Below, piece after piece: positions 56,881-64,000 of a DNA stretch of 64,000 nt (its first letter is position 1; the number at the start of each line of letters is the position of its first letter). The notes beneath the pieces are model-generated. The model worked only from the letters and a program-made list of their open reading frames with translations. It did no database searches and had not been told where the DNA came from. Location: NCBI RefSeq assembly GCF_000971155.1, contig NZ_BBLX01000002.1, forward strand, positions 1 to 64,000, read 5' to 3'. The position numbers and the translations under genes are program-made. The stretch comes from Demequina maris (GTDB lineage Bacteria; Actinomycetota; Actinomycetes; Actinomycetales; Demequinaceae).

Positions 56881-57804
56881 ATGACCTCCACGCCGCACCC
56901 CGAGGAGCTGCCGCAGGACGCGCCGCTCGACGCCGACGCCCTCGCGCGCATCGTCCGCACCGCGCTCGACGAGGACCTCGGCGCCGCCCCCGGCCGCGAC
57001 GTCACCACCCAGTCCACGATCCCGGCCGACGCCCGGGTGAGCGGCGTGGTCGCCACCCGCGAGGAGTGCGTCCTCGCCGGCGTCGACGCGATCGCGGAGA
57101 CGATGCGCCAGGTCGCCGAGCGCCTGAGCCTTCCCGCCCCGACGGTCACCCTCGAGGCCGCGGAAGGCGACCTGCTCGCGCCCGGCACCGTGATCGCCCG
57201 GCTCGAGGGCCCCGGCCACGTGGTCCTCATCGCCGAGCGCACCCTGCTCAACCTCATGTCCCGCGCCTCGGGCGTCGCGACCCACACGCGCCGCTGGGCC
57301 GACGCGCTCGCGGGCACCCCCGCCAAGGTCCTCGACACCCGCAAGACCACGCCCGGCCTGCGCGAGCTGGAGAAGTACGCGGTCCGCATGGGCGGCGGCG
57401 TCAACAAGCGCATGGGCCTCTTCGACTGCGCGATGGTCAAGGACAACCACGTCGTCGCGGCCGGCTCGGTCGCCGCCGCGATCGCCCGCATCCACGAGCG
57501 CTTCCCGGACGTTCCCGTCCAGGTCGAGGTCGAGGACGCCGCCCAGGCCGCCGAGGCAATCGCCGCCGGCGCCCGCTTCCTCATGCTCGACAACATGCCC
57601 CCGGGGACGATGCGCGACCTGGTCGACAGCATCCGCGCCGGCGAGCAGGGGGAGACGGGCACGGGCAAGGTGTGGCTCGAGGCCACCGGCGGCCTCACCC
57701 TCGCGAACGTGCGCGACGTGGCGGAGACGGGCGTCGACTTCATGTCGGTCGGCGCGCTCACGCACTCGAGCCCGATCGTCGACCTGGGCCTCGACCTGTC
57801 CTAA
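56881..57804 (+). CDS. nadC: Nicotinate-nucleotide diphosphorylase (quinolinate phosphoribosyltransferase)
   Basis: Converts quinolinate and PRPP to nicotinate mononucleotide. 307 residues. ERTLLNLMSRASGVATHTRR, LDTRKTTPGLRELEKYAVRMGG (in two parts) and LFDCAMVKDNHV are signatures of the active site, with VEVEDAAQA and the C-terminal TGVDFMSVGALTHS completing the barrel. ATG 56881 gives the conserved length. Together with nadB upstream it covers two of the three de novo NAD steps; nadA is not in the window. Confidence 0.96.
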   Translation: MTSTPHPEELPQDAPLDADALARIVRTALDEDLGAAPGRDVTTQSTIPADARVSGVVATREECVLAGVDAIAETMRQVAERLSLPAPTVTLEAAEGDLLAPGTVIARLEGPGHVVLIAERTLLNLMSRASGVATHTRRWADALAGTPAKVLDTRKTTPGLRELEKYAVRMGGGVNKRMGLFDCAMVKDNHVVAAGSVAAAIARIHERFPDVPVQVEVEDAAQAAEAIAAGARFLMLDNMPPGTMRDLVDSIRAGEQGETGTGKVWLEATGGLTLANVRDVAETGVDFMSVGALTHSSPIVDLGLDLS

Positions 57805-57820
57805 CCGGCCGCCCGTCGAG

Positions 57821-57915
57821 TTCGCTCCGCACGGAACTGGAACCGACACGCCGCGCGTAACCCGCGCATCGTCCCTTCTGGTCGGCGTGTCGGAACCGAA
57901 ACCGTGCGGAGCGAA
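57821..57915. repeat. 95-bp two-arm inverted repeat between nadC and lysS
   Basis: TTCGCTCCGCACGG (57821-57834) pairs perfectly with 57902-57915, and CCGACACGCCG (57843-57853) with 57883-57893. The loop contains one dispersed CGCATCGTCC repeat (57865). As RNA it would fold into a long interrupted hairpin. There is no T-tract, so it may be a mobile small repeat or a transcript-end structure for nadC. Confidence 0.65.
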
Positions 57916-57933
57916 GCGGTAAGGCACTCCACG

Positions 57934-57939
57934 TAGAAT
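57934..57939 (+). promoter_or_regulatory. -10 element of a probable leaderless lysS promoter
   Basis: TAGAAT ends 7 nt before the lysS GTG, the right distance for transcription to begin at the start codon. No ribosome-binding site is visible. No convincing -35. Confidence 0.5.
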
Positions 57940-57946
57940 CTTCCCC

Positions 57947-59464
57947 GTGACTGAGCAGACCGCGCCCGCCCCCGAGACCACGGACGATGTCCCCGAGCAG
58001 ATGCGCGTGCGCCGCGAGAAGCGCGACCGCCTCATCGCCGAGGGCGGCGAGGCGTACCCGGCCACGGTCGACCGGACCCACGAGATCGCGGACGTGAAGT
58101 CGCAGTACGACGGCCTCGAGGACGGCGAGGAGACCCAGGACGTGGTCGGCGTCGCCGGCCGCGTGGTCTTCATCCGCAACACCGGCAAGCTCTGCTTCGC
58201 GGCGATCCAGGACGGCGCCGGCGAGCGCCTCCAGATCATGCTGTCGCTCGCCGAGGTGGGCGAGGAGTCGCTCGCCGCCTTCAAGAGCACCGTCGACCTG
58301 GGCGACCACCTGTTCGCCAAGGGCCGCGCCATCAAGTCGCGCCGCGGCGAGGTCTCGGTCTTCGCCTCCGAGTGGGCCGTCGCCGCCAAGGCGCTCCGCC
58401 CGCTGCCGGTCCTGCACAAGGACCTCGCCGAGGACACCCGCGTCCGTCAGCGCTACGTCGACCTCATCGCCCGCCCGCTCGCGCGCGAGACCGTCCGCAA
58501 CCGCGCCAAGCTCAACCGCAGCCTCCGCGAGAGCCTCGACAGCCGCGGCTACATCGAGGTCGAGACCCCGATGCTCCAGACGCAGCCAGGCGGCGCCGCC
58601 GCGCGCCCGTTCGTCACGCACATGAACGCGTACGACATCGACCTCTACATGCGCATCGCGCCCGAGCTCTTCCTCAAGCGCGCGGCCGTCGGCGGCATCG
58701 AGAAGGTCTTCGAGATCAACCGCAACTTCCGCAACGAGGGCGCGGACAGCTCGCACAGCCCCGAGTTCTCGATGCTCGAGGCCTACGAGGCGTACGGCAC
58801 CTACGACACCATGGCCGAGCTCACCAAGAGCCTCGTCCAGGGCGCCGCCGACGACATCTTCGGCACCCAGGTCGTGACCCTCGCGGACGGCTCGGACTAC
58901 GACCTGTCCGGCGACTGGACCGAGATCACCATGTACGGCTCGCTCTCCGACGCGCTCGGTGAGGAGATCACCCCCGAGACGCCGCTCGCGCACCTCGAGG
59001 CGCTGTGCGACCGCTTCGACCTCTCGGTCGACCCCAAGCGCGTCAACCACGGCAAGCTCGTCGAGGAGCTGTGGGAGCACCACGTCGGAGACTCGCTCTA
59101 CATGCCCACCTTCGTCCGCGACTTCCCGGTCGAGACGAGCCCGCTCACGCGCGACCACCGCACCAAGGCCGGCATCGTCGAGAAGTGGGACCTCTACATC
59201 CGCGGCTTCGAGCTCGCGACCGCGTACTCCGAGCTCGTCGACCCCGTGATCCAGCGCGAGCGCTTCGAGCAGCAGGCCCGCATGGCCGCGCTGGGCGACG
59301 ACGAGGCCATGCAGCTCGACGAGGACTTCCTCACCGCGATGGAGTACGCGATGCCCCCGAGCGGCGGCATGGGCATGGGCATCGACCGCCTCCTGATGGC
59401 GCTCACCGGCCTCGGCATCCGCGAGACCATCCTGTTCCCGCTCGTCAAGCCCACCGAGGACTGA
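57947..59464 (+). CDS. lysS: Lysyl-tRNA synthetase, class II
   Basis: Charges tRNA(Lys). 505 residues. N-terminal OB-fold anticodon-binding domain (about 60-150, [19 protein letters not shown]), then the class II core: motif 1 around [12 protein letters not shown], motif 2 [20 protein letters not shown] and motif 3 [16 protein letters not shown] 57947 with the upstream TAGAAT suggests leaderless expression. It is followed by a small membrane protein and lsr2, an arrangement seen in other actinobacteria. Confidence 0.97.
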   Translation: MTEQTAPAPETTDDVPEQMRVRREKRDRLIAEGGEAYPATVDRTHEIADVKSQYDGLEDGEETQDVVGVAGRVVFIRNTGKLCFAAIQDGAGERLQIMLSLAEVGEESLAAFKSTVDLGDHLFAKGRAIKSRRGEVSVFASEWAVAAKALRPLPVLHKDLAEDTRVRQRYVDLIARPLARETVRNRAKLNRSLRESLDSRGYIEVETPMLQTQPGGAAARPFVTHMNAYDIDLYMRIAPELFLKRAAVGGIEKVFEINRNFRNEGADSSHSPEFSMLEAYEAYGTYDTMAELTKSLVQGAADDIFGTQVVTLADGSDYDLSGDWTEITMYGSLSDALGEEITPETPLAHLEALCDRFDLSVDPKRVNHGKLVEELWEHHVGDSLYMPTFVRDFPVETSPLTRDHRTKAGIVEKWDLYIRGFELATAYSELVDPVIQRERFEQQARMAALGDDEAMQLDEDFLTAMEYAMPPSGGMGMGIDRLLMALTGLGIRETILFPLVKPTED

Positions 59465-59474
59465 GGCGACCGGG

Positions 59475-59723
59475 ATGGAGACCTGGCAGGCCGTCGCGAT
59501 CGGCATCATCCCCTCGATCGGGGTGGGCCTGATCTTCTGGTTCGCGATGCGCGCGGTCATTCGCGCCGACCGAAATGAACGTGCCGCTCTCGCTAAGGAG
59601 GACGCTGAGGCGGCCGCGCGCGAGGCGGAAAAGGGCGCGGAGAATCCGCAGGCAGGCGCTACCAGCGGCGATGCGCCGGACGATGCGCCGGCCGGGTCCG
59701 AGGAGCGCCGCCAGGAGGCGTAG
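59475..59723 (+). CDS. 82-residue single-pass membrane protein
   Basis: One N-terminal helix (WQAVAIGIIPSIGVGLIFWF) is followed by a charged Ala/Glu-rich helix and a flexible Pro/Gly/Asp tail. It starts 10 nt after the lysS stop and is probably cotranscribed. A dispersed repeat (59678) encodes PDDAP in the tail. No family is recognised beyond small actinobacterial membrane proteins at this position. Confidence 0.7.
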   Translation: METWQAVAIGIIPSIGVGLIFWFAMRAVIRADRNERAALAKEDAEAAAREAEKGAENPQAGATSGDAPDDAPAGSEERRQEA

Positions 59724-59814
59724 GCCACGGCGATTATCGGCGCTACACCAAACTCGAACGCCGATTTCCGCCGCTTTTCCGCGCACACGTATTCCAGAAT
59801 TGCCGCGAGGCGAA

Positions 59815-59844
59815 TTGACGCGCCGTTCTCTGCAATGCGAATAT
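59815..59844 (+). promoter_or_regulatory. Probable lsr2 promoter in a lower-GC stretch
   Basis: TTGACG (59815-59820) and GAATAT (59839-59844) are spaced 18 nt. The 150 nt before lsr2 are visibly richer in A and T than the flanking genes, as expected of a target of Lsr2 itself. Confidence 0.5.
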
Positions 59845-59873
59845 CGCCGTACCTCCCGGTGAAAGGAAATGCT

Positions 59874-60197
59874 GTGGCGCAGAAGGTTCAGGTCGTCCTC
59901 GTGGACGACATCGACGGTTCCACCGCCTCGGAGACCGTCTCGTTCTCCCTCGACGGCTCGTCCTACGAGGTCGACCTCAACGAGGAGAACGCCTCCGCGC
60001 TGCGCGACGCGCTCGCGCCGTGGATCTCCGCGGGACGCCGCACGGCGTCGCGCAAGGCGAGCGCCCGCAAGTCCGCCCGTGCCGCCGGCGGCGACGCCGC
60101 GGCCATCCGCGCCTGGGCGAAGGCCAACGGCGTCGAGGTCCCGGAGCGCGGCCGCATCCCGGCCAAGGTCCGTGAGGCCTACGACGCCGCACAGTGA
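59874..60197 (+). CDS. lsr2: Lsr2 family nucleoid-associated protein
   Basis: 107 residues. The N-terminal dimerisation domain (QKVQVVLVDDIDGSTASETV) and the C-terminal DNA-binding domain (IRAWAKANGVEVPERGRIP, containing the AT-hook-like RGR) are both intact, joined by a basic Ala/Arg/Ser linker. Lsr2 silences AT-rich, often foreign DNA, and could silence the less GC-rich polysaccharide locus at the left of this window. GTG 59874 has AAAGGA 8 nt upstream. Its stop overlaps the next start as GTGA. Confidence 0.94.
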   Translation: MAQKVQVVLVDDIDGSTASETVSFSLDGSSYEVDLNEENASALRDALAPWISAGRRTASRKASARKSARAAGGDAAAIRAWAKANGVEVPERGRIPAKVREAYDAAQ

Positions 60198-61261
60198 CGC
60201 TCCTCTGGGGCACCTACCCGGCGGCGGGGCTCGGCACCCCGGCGGGGCTGGGCGAGGGGATCTGGCGGTCGACGCGACCCGATGAGCCCACCGCGGAGCA
60301 GGTTCTCGACCTGCCCGCGCCCTCGTTCCTCCTCGCGCACCCGCGCCTCCCGCTCGTCTACGTGGCCTGCGAGCTGCCCGCGAGCGAGGTCGTCGTGCTC
60401 GACGTGGCCCGACCGGCCGCGCCGCGCATCGTCGCGCGCCTCGCGACCGGCGGCGCCGACGCGTGCCACCTCCTGCTCGCCCCCGACGCGCGCACCCTCT
60501 ACGTCAGCCACTACTCGAGCGGTGACCTCGCGGTCGTCCCGCTCGGCGAGGACGGCCTCCCGGCGGACGATGCGCCGGCCCAGCTGCTCGGGCACGCGGG
60601 CTCGGGCCCGAACGCCGAGCGCCAGGAGGGCCCGCACGCGCACTCCTCGCTGATCGCGCCCGGCGGTCGGCACGTGCTCGTGGCCGACCTCGGCACCGAC
60701 GAGCTCCGCCGCTACCGCATCGTCGGCGGCGGGCTGCTCGAGGCAGACGGCATCGCCGCGACCCTCCCGCCCGGCGCCGGCCCGCGCCACGTCGCCGTGC
60801 GCGGACACCTTCTCTATGTCACGTGCGAGCTTGACCACCGGCTCCGCACGCTCCGCTGGGACGACGCATCGTCCACCGCGACCGTGATCGCCGAGACGCC
60901 CTCGACCCTCGCGCCGCCCCGCAGCGCCGAGCCGCAGGACGCGCATGTCGCGCTGGTCCCCGGCCACACGGGCGACGTGCTGCTCGCCTCGGTGCGCGGC
61001 CCTGACGTGATCGCCCTCTTCGACGTCGCCCCCGAGGGCGAGCTCACGTACCGCGGCGCGTTCGACGCCGGGCTATGGCCGCGGTACTTCGCCGCGATCG
61101 GCGACCGGCTGCTCGTGGGGGAGGAGCGCGGCCACCGCGTGCGTTCCTTCGCGCTCGCGGACGTGATCGGCATGCCGCCCGAGAGCGGCCTCGGCGACAT
61201 CGCGGAGCTGCCGTACGCGGCCGGCGAGGTCGTGAGCCCGGCCTGCGTCGTCCAGGTCTGA
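60194..61261 (+). CDS. Lactonase-family seven-bladed beta-propeller protein
   Basis: 355 residues. Repeated blades such as YVACELPASEVVVLDV, LLAPDARTLYVSHYSSGDLAVV and HVLVADLGTDELRRYR, with GPNAERQEGPHAHS and GPRHVAV, match the 6-phosphogluconolactonase (YbhE/Pgl) type. It may hydrolyse a sugar lactone in the cytoplasm; no signal peptide is present. GTG 60194 overlaps lsr2, so it is translated from the lsr2 transcript. Function by family only. Confidence 0.75.
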   Translation: MTLLWGTYPAAGLGTPAGLGEGIWRSTRPDEPTAEQVLDLPAPSFLLAHPRLPLVYVACELPASEVVVLDVARPAAPRIVARLATGGADACHLLLAPDARTLYVSHYSSGDLAVVPLGEDGLPADDAPAQLLGHAGSGPNAERQEGPHAHSSLIAPGGRHVLVADLGTDELRRYRIVGGGLLEADGIAATLPPGAGPRHVAVRGHLLYVTCELDHRLRTLRWDDASSTATVIAETPSTLAPPRSAEPQDAHVALVPGHTGDVLLASVRGPDVIALFDVAPEGELTYRGAFDAGLWPRYFAAIGDRLLVGEERGHRVRSFALADVIGMPPESGLGDIAELPYAAGEVVSPACVVQV

Positions 61262-61278
61262 GCGTCCCGCCGCGCGCA

Positions 61279-61357
61279 GCAACCGGCGTATTCGCTCCAC
61301 CTTGCCTCGGCGCACCAGGGCCTTTGCGATGGCGGGCCGGTTCGATACGCCGGTTGC
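61279..61357. repeat. 79-bp inverted repeat before gpmA
   Basis: GCAACCGGCGTAT (61279-61291) pairs perfectly with ATACGCCGGTTGC (61345-61357). The 53-nt interior shows no gene. Lies between the lactonase-like gene and gpmA and may end the upstream transcript. Confidence 0.55.
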
Positions 61358-61408
61358 GGCGGGGTGACCGCCGGGACCAAAGCCCAGCGCGCCCCCGCCC
61401 CTCCCCAT

Positions 61409-61414
61409 TAGGCT
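61409..61414 (+). promoter_or_regulatory. -10 element of a probable leaderless gpmA promoter
   Basis: TAGGCT lies 6 nt before the gpmA ATG, with no ribosome-binding site between. The same hexamer at almost the same distance precedes the second metX. Confidence 0.45.
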
Positions 61415-61420
61415 GACCGC

Positions 61421-62167
61421 ATGACCTACACACTGATCCTGCTCCGCCACGGCGAGAGCGACTGGAACGAGAAGAACCTGTTCACGGGCTGGGTCGACGT
61501 CCCGCTGAACGACAAGGGCTGGGGCGAGGCCGTGCGCGGCGGCGAGCTCCTCAAGGAGGAGGGCATCCTCCCCGATGTGGTCCACACCTCGCTGCTGCGT
61601 CGCGCGATCATGACCGCGAACCTCGCGCTCGACTCCGCGGACCGCCACTGGATCCCCGTGAAGCGTCACTGGCGCCTCAACGAGCGCCACTACGGCGACC
61701 TCCAGGGCAAGAACAAGGCCGAGACCCTCGAGCAGTTCGGCGAGGAGAGGTTCATGATCTGGCGCCGCTCGTACGACGTGCCGCCGCCGGCCATCTCGGA
61801 CGACAACCCGTACACGCAGGAGGGCGACCCGCGCTACGCCGGCGAGCCGATCCCCAAGACGGAGTGCCTCAAGGACGTCCTCGAGCGCGCCCTCCCGTAC
61901 TGGGAGGAGCAGGTGGTCCCCGACCTCAAGGCCGGCAAGACCACGCTGGTCGCGGCGCACGGCAACTCGCTGCGCGCGATCGTCAAGCACCTCGACGACA
62001 TCGCGGACGACGAGATCGTGGGCGTGAACATCCCCACCGGCATCCCGCTCGTCTACCACCTCGACGAGGAGACCCTGAAGCCGACCAACCCGCGCGGCAC
62101 CTACCTCGACCCGGAGGCCGCCGCGGCCGCCATCCAGGCCGTCGCCAACCAGGGCAAGAAGAAGTAG
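61421..62167 (+). CDS. gpmA: 2,3-bisphosphoglycerate-dependent phosphoglycerate mutase
   Basis: Interconverts 3- and 2-phosphoglycerate in glycolysis and gluconeogenesis. 248 residues, the normal length. The phosphohistidine is His10 in [28 protein letters not shown] and [16 protein letters not shown] (second active-site His) are diagnostic of the dPGM type. ATG 61421 lies just after a TAGGCT -10-like hexamer. Ends at a strong terminator. Confidence 0.97.
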   Translation: MTYTLILLRHGESDWNEKNLFTGWVDVPLNDKGWGEAVRGGELLKEEGILPDVVHTSLLRRAIMTANLALDSADRHWIPVKRHWRLNERHYGDLQGKNKAETLEQFGEERFMIWRRSYDVPPPAISDDNPYTQEGDPRYAGEPIPKTECLKDVLERALPYWEEQVVPDLKAGKTTLVAAHGNSLRAIVKHLDDIADDEIVGVNIPTGIPLVYHLDEETLKPTNPRGTYLDPEAAAAAIQAVANQGKKK

Positions 62168-62185
62168 CGCGACCAGCGCGACGCC

Positions 62186-62217
62186 GGAGGCCCCCGACCG
62201 CGAGGTCGGGGGCCTCC
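62186..62217 (+). terminator. Intrinsic terminator of gpmA
   Basis: GGAGGCCCCCGACC with its exact complement forms a 14-bp stem around a GCGA tetraloop, 18 nt after the gpmA stop. No T-run follows, as often in actinobacteria. Confidence 0.82.
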
Positions 62218-62242
62218 GCGCATCCGGGCGGCGCCTGCGGCG

Positions 62243-62366
62243 GGACGATGCGCCGGCACCGGTGTCGGATCGATGCGGCAGCGGTCCTTCGTAGGGGTCG
62301 GATCCGGCACGCCTGACGGATCGATGCGCGTGCGATCCTTCGGACGGCCCGGCCCGCGCATCGTCC
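62243..62366. repeat. Second inverted pair of dispersed repeats, with internal direct repeats
   Basis: GGACGATGCGC (62243-62253) and GCGCATCGTCC (62356-62366) face each other between the gpmA and phoU terminators. Inside, GGATCGATGCG-n7-TCCTTCG occurs twice as a direct repeat. No coding frame is supported here. Confidence 0.6.
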
Positions 62367-62377
62367 CCCGGAACGCC

Positions 62378-62407
62378 GAAGGCCCCGACCGCATGGTCGG
62401 GGCCTTC
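62378..62407 (-). terminator. Intrinsic terminator of phoU
   Basis: GAAGGCCCCGACC with its exact complement, a 13-bp stem with a 4-nt loop. On the minus strand it starts 18 nt after the phoU stop. Confidence 0.82.
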
Positions 62408-62425
62408 CGCTGTGTGAAGCCGGGT

Positions 62426-63085
62426 TCAGATCTTGGCGTCGCTGCCCGAGTGGTCGCCGGTGACCAGGTAGACGATGCGGCGGGAGATGCCCACGGCGTG
62501 GTCGCCGAAGCGCTCGAAGTAGCGCGCGAGCAGCGCGATGTCGAGCGTGTTCTGGGGCGAGCCCTCGAAGGTGCCGTCGATGAGGCTCTTGTAGGCCTGC
62601 TCGTGGAGCGCGTCGAGGGTGTCGTCGTCCTCGACGATCGCGGCGGCCACGTTGAGGTCGCGCGTCTCGAGCAGGCGGATGATCTCACCGGCGGCCTCGA
62701 TGGAGGCGGAGCACATCTTCTCGATGATCTCGCGGTGCGAGGCGGGGATGGGCGACTCGGGGTACGAGCGGCGCACGTCCTTGGCGATGTGCGACGCGAG
62801 GTCGCCCATGCGCTCGAGCGAGGCCGAGATGCGCAGCGCGGAGATGATGGTGCGCAGGTCGAGGCCCACCGGCTGCTGCTGCGCGATGAGCAGCACGCAG
62901 CGCTCGTCGACCTGGGTCTCGAGGTCGTCGAGCTGCTCGTCCTCAGCGATCACGGACTGGGCGGCGTCGAGGTCGCCGGTGAGGATCGCCTCCGCGGCCT
63001 TCGTGATCGCGGTCTCGACGTGACGCGCCATCGCGACGAGGTCCTCGGCCAGGTCCGCCATCTCGGCGTTGAACAGGGTGCGCAT
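62426..63085 (-). CDS. phoU: Phosphate transport/signalling regulator PhoU
   Basis: 219 residues, two PhoU three-helix repeats (about 1-110 and 111-210). RISASLERMGDLASHIAKDV and ARYFERFGDHAVGISRRIV carry the metal-binding E/D-x-x-R-x-G-D motif of each repeat. PhoU links the Pst transporter to the SenX3/PhoR-type kinase and damps phosphate signalling. ATG 63085 has AAGGAGA upstream. It diverges from the kinase gene, and the intergenic region has PHO-box-like repeats. Confidence 0.95.
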   Translation of the reverse strand: MRTLFNAEMADLAEDLVAMARHVETAITKAAEAILTGDLDAAQSVIAEDEQLDDLETQVDERCVLLIAQQQPVGLDLRTIISALRISASLERMGDLASHIAKDVRRSYPESPIPASHREIIEKMCSASIEAAGEIIRLLETRDLNVAAAIVEDDDTLDALHEQAYKSLIDGTFEGSPQNTLDIALLARYFERFGDHAVGISRRIVYLVTGDHSGSDAKI

Positions 63086-63160
63086 GACTCTCCTTGCTTT
63101 CTCTGGGTCCCATCTTGGCATCGCACCTGGGCGGGACGTGCGATCGGCCCACGGAGCAGG

Positions 63161-63197
63161 GTGAACAATCGGTGGCCGTCGTGAACATTGGGTGAAC
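63161..63197. promoter_or_regulatory. PHO-box-like repeats between phoU and the kinase gene
   Basis: GTGAAC occurs at 63161, 63181 and 63192. Read on the minus strand this gives GTTCACCCAAT followed by GTTCACGACGG, an 11-nt direct repeat as in actinobacterial PhoP/RegX3 boxes (GTTCACC type), with a third unit nearby. Confidence 0.65.
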
Positions 63198-63224
63198 TCC
63201 CAGGGGCATGGATACTGTGGCGCC

Positions 63225-64000
63225 ATGACTCCGGAGGTGTGGATCGCCGCCGCGGTGGGGCTGGCGGTCGGAGCCGCCATCGCCGCGGCCGTGGGCTACT
63301 TCAGGCGCCGCGAGGTGCTGCAGGAGACCACCCTCGTCCCGCACCGCACGCGCCAGCTCATGAGCGTGCTCCAGGCGGGCGCGGTCGTGATCCGTCGCGA
63401 CCGCCGCAGCGCCTTCAGCAACCAGACGGCCGCGGCGCTCGGCGTCGCGCGCCCGGACGGCGCGCTCAACTCCGAGCTCGCGGACCTCGCCGAGGAGGCC
63501 TGGCGGCGCGAGGCGCCCATCGAGTCGGAGATCGCGGTGCAGCGCGGCGTGCTGCACACCCCGCGCTTCGTGCACGCCCGCGTCACCCCGATCGACGAGG
63601 ACCTGTGCCTCGCGCTCGTCAACGACAACACCGAGTCCCGCGCGGCCGAGCAGTCCCGCCGCGAGTTCGCGGTCAACGTCTCGCACGAGCTCAAGACCCC
63701 GATCGGCGCGCTGAGCCTCCTCGCGGAGACCATCGAGGAGGCGCACGACGACCCGGAGGTCGTGAAGAAGTTCGCCAAGAAGATGCGCAAGGAGGCGCGT
63801 CGCCTCACCAAGCTCATCCAGGAGATCATCGAGATCACCCGCCTGCAGTCCGGCGGCTCGGTGGTCGATCAGGAGCTCCTCCACCTCGACGGCGTGGTGC
63901 ACGAGGCGATCGAGGCGGCCAAGGTCGCGGCGGACGCCAAGGGCATCCGCCTGGTCCCGGACATCAAGACCAGGCCCGACGTCTACGGCGACCGCGACCT
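63225..64000 (+). CDS. senX3: SenX3/PhoR-like sensor histidine kinase, 5' part
   Basis: 258 codons, open to the right edge. A single N-terminal membrane helix (VWIAAAVGLAVGAAIAAAVG) is followed by a PAS-like region (about residues 45-140) and the dimerisation/phosphoacceptor helix REFAVNVSHELKTPIGALSL with the phosphorylated His near residue 153. The ATP-binding domain lies beyond the window. Only one helix plus PAS, and divergence from phoU with PHO-box-like repeats between, fits SenX3 of the SenX3-RegX3 phosphate system. ATG 63225 lies 8 nt after GATACT, suggesting a leaderless mRNA. Confidence 0.9.
   Translation, partial: MTPEVWIAAAVGLAVGAAIAAAVGYFRRREVLQETTLVPHRTRQLMSVLQAGAVVIRRDRRSAFSNQTAAALGVARPDGALNSELADLAEEAWRREAPIESEIAVQRGVLHTPRFVHARVTPIDEDLCLALVNDNTESRAAEQSRREFAVNVSHELKTPIGALSLLAETIEEAHDDPEVVKKFAKKMRKEARRLTKLIQEIIEITRLQSGGSVVDQELLHLDGVVHEAIEAAKVAADAKGIRLVPDIKTRPDVYGDRD

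Noticed and set aside
61335..61357. A tRNA T-arm-like GGTTCGATA
   Set aside because: No matching acceptor, D-arm or anticodon arm can be built around it; it belongs to the 79-bp inverted repeat. No tRNA or rRNA gene was seen in the window.

Overview
The window is chromosomal DNA from a high-GC Gram-positive bacterium, most likely an actinobacterium of the order Micrococcales (Cellulomonas/Demequina-like). The evidence is the high GC content, many GTG and TTG starts, an Lsr2 nucleoid protein, DUF3180 and bacterial-PH membrane proteins, a fused FolB-FolK, a SenX3-type kinase next to phoU, and the gene order dacB-tilS-hpt-ftsH-folE-folP-folBK ... panC-panD-nadB ... nadC-lysS-lsr2. Genus and species cannot be fixed from the sequence alone.

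Positions 1-21.9 kb hold a Wzx/Wzy-type exopolysaccharide locus. It makes GDP-L-fucose (gmd, fcl) and dTDP-L-rhamnose (rfbABCD). It has an initiating sugar-phosphate transferase, three recognisable glycosyltransferases, a membrane O-acyltransferase, a polymerase (wzy), a flippase (wzx) and three separate PAPS-type sulfotransferases. The product is therefore probably a sulfated, possibly acylated, fucose- and rhamnose-containing polysaccharide. Two paralogous Wzz/BY-kinase fusion genes bracket most of the locus. Much of its interior looks less GC-rich than the rest of the window and lacks a short repeat that is abundant elsewhere, which fits an exchangeable, partly foreign cassette.

Positions 20.3-26.8 kb carry a tightly coupled operon: BY-kinase, then a fusion of a degenerate low-molecular-weight tyrosine phosphatase (catalytic Cys missing) to an HprK-like P-loop domain, then PqqD-like, nucleotidyltransferase and second PqqD-like proteins. 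A 49-residue membrane peptide and two tandem paralogous Tat-exported proteins follow. This is the best candidate in the window for a poorly described system.

Positions 26.8-37 kb hold metYX with a structured leader, a second solitary metX, two membrane-anchored SGNH hydrolases, a second acyltransferase, a secreted protein and an NlpC/P60 endopeptidase. The two SGNH proteins share an N-terminal anchor motif with the 49-residue peptide.

Positions 37-64 kb are core genes: ppa, dacB, tilS, hpt, ftsH, the folate operon, PH-domain proteins, panC/panD, nadB, a persulfide-responsive CstR-like/CoA-disulfide reductase pair with two matching palindromic operators, nadC, lysS, lsr2, gpmA, phoU and the start of a senX3-like kinase. 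An AbiEi-like/DUF559 gene sits between inverted copies of a 96-bp repeat.

The most striking sequence-level signal is a dispersed 10-mer, GGACGATGCG. It occurs 34 times exactly between 21.8 and 62.4 kb, on both strands, in genes in every frame and in intergenic regions, and never in the first 21.7 kb. It resembles a DNA-uptake-type or other chromosome-wide signal. Two further intergenic repeat families (96-bp TATCCACAC-ended elements and GGGGAACT units) and several long inverted repeats are also present.
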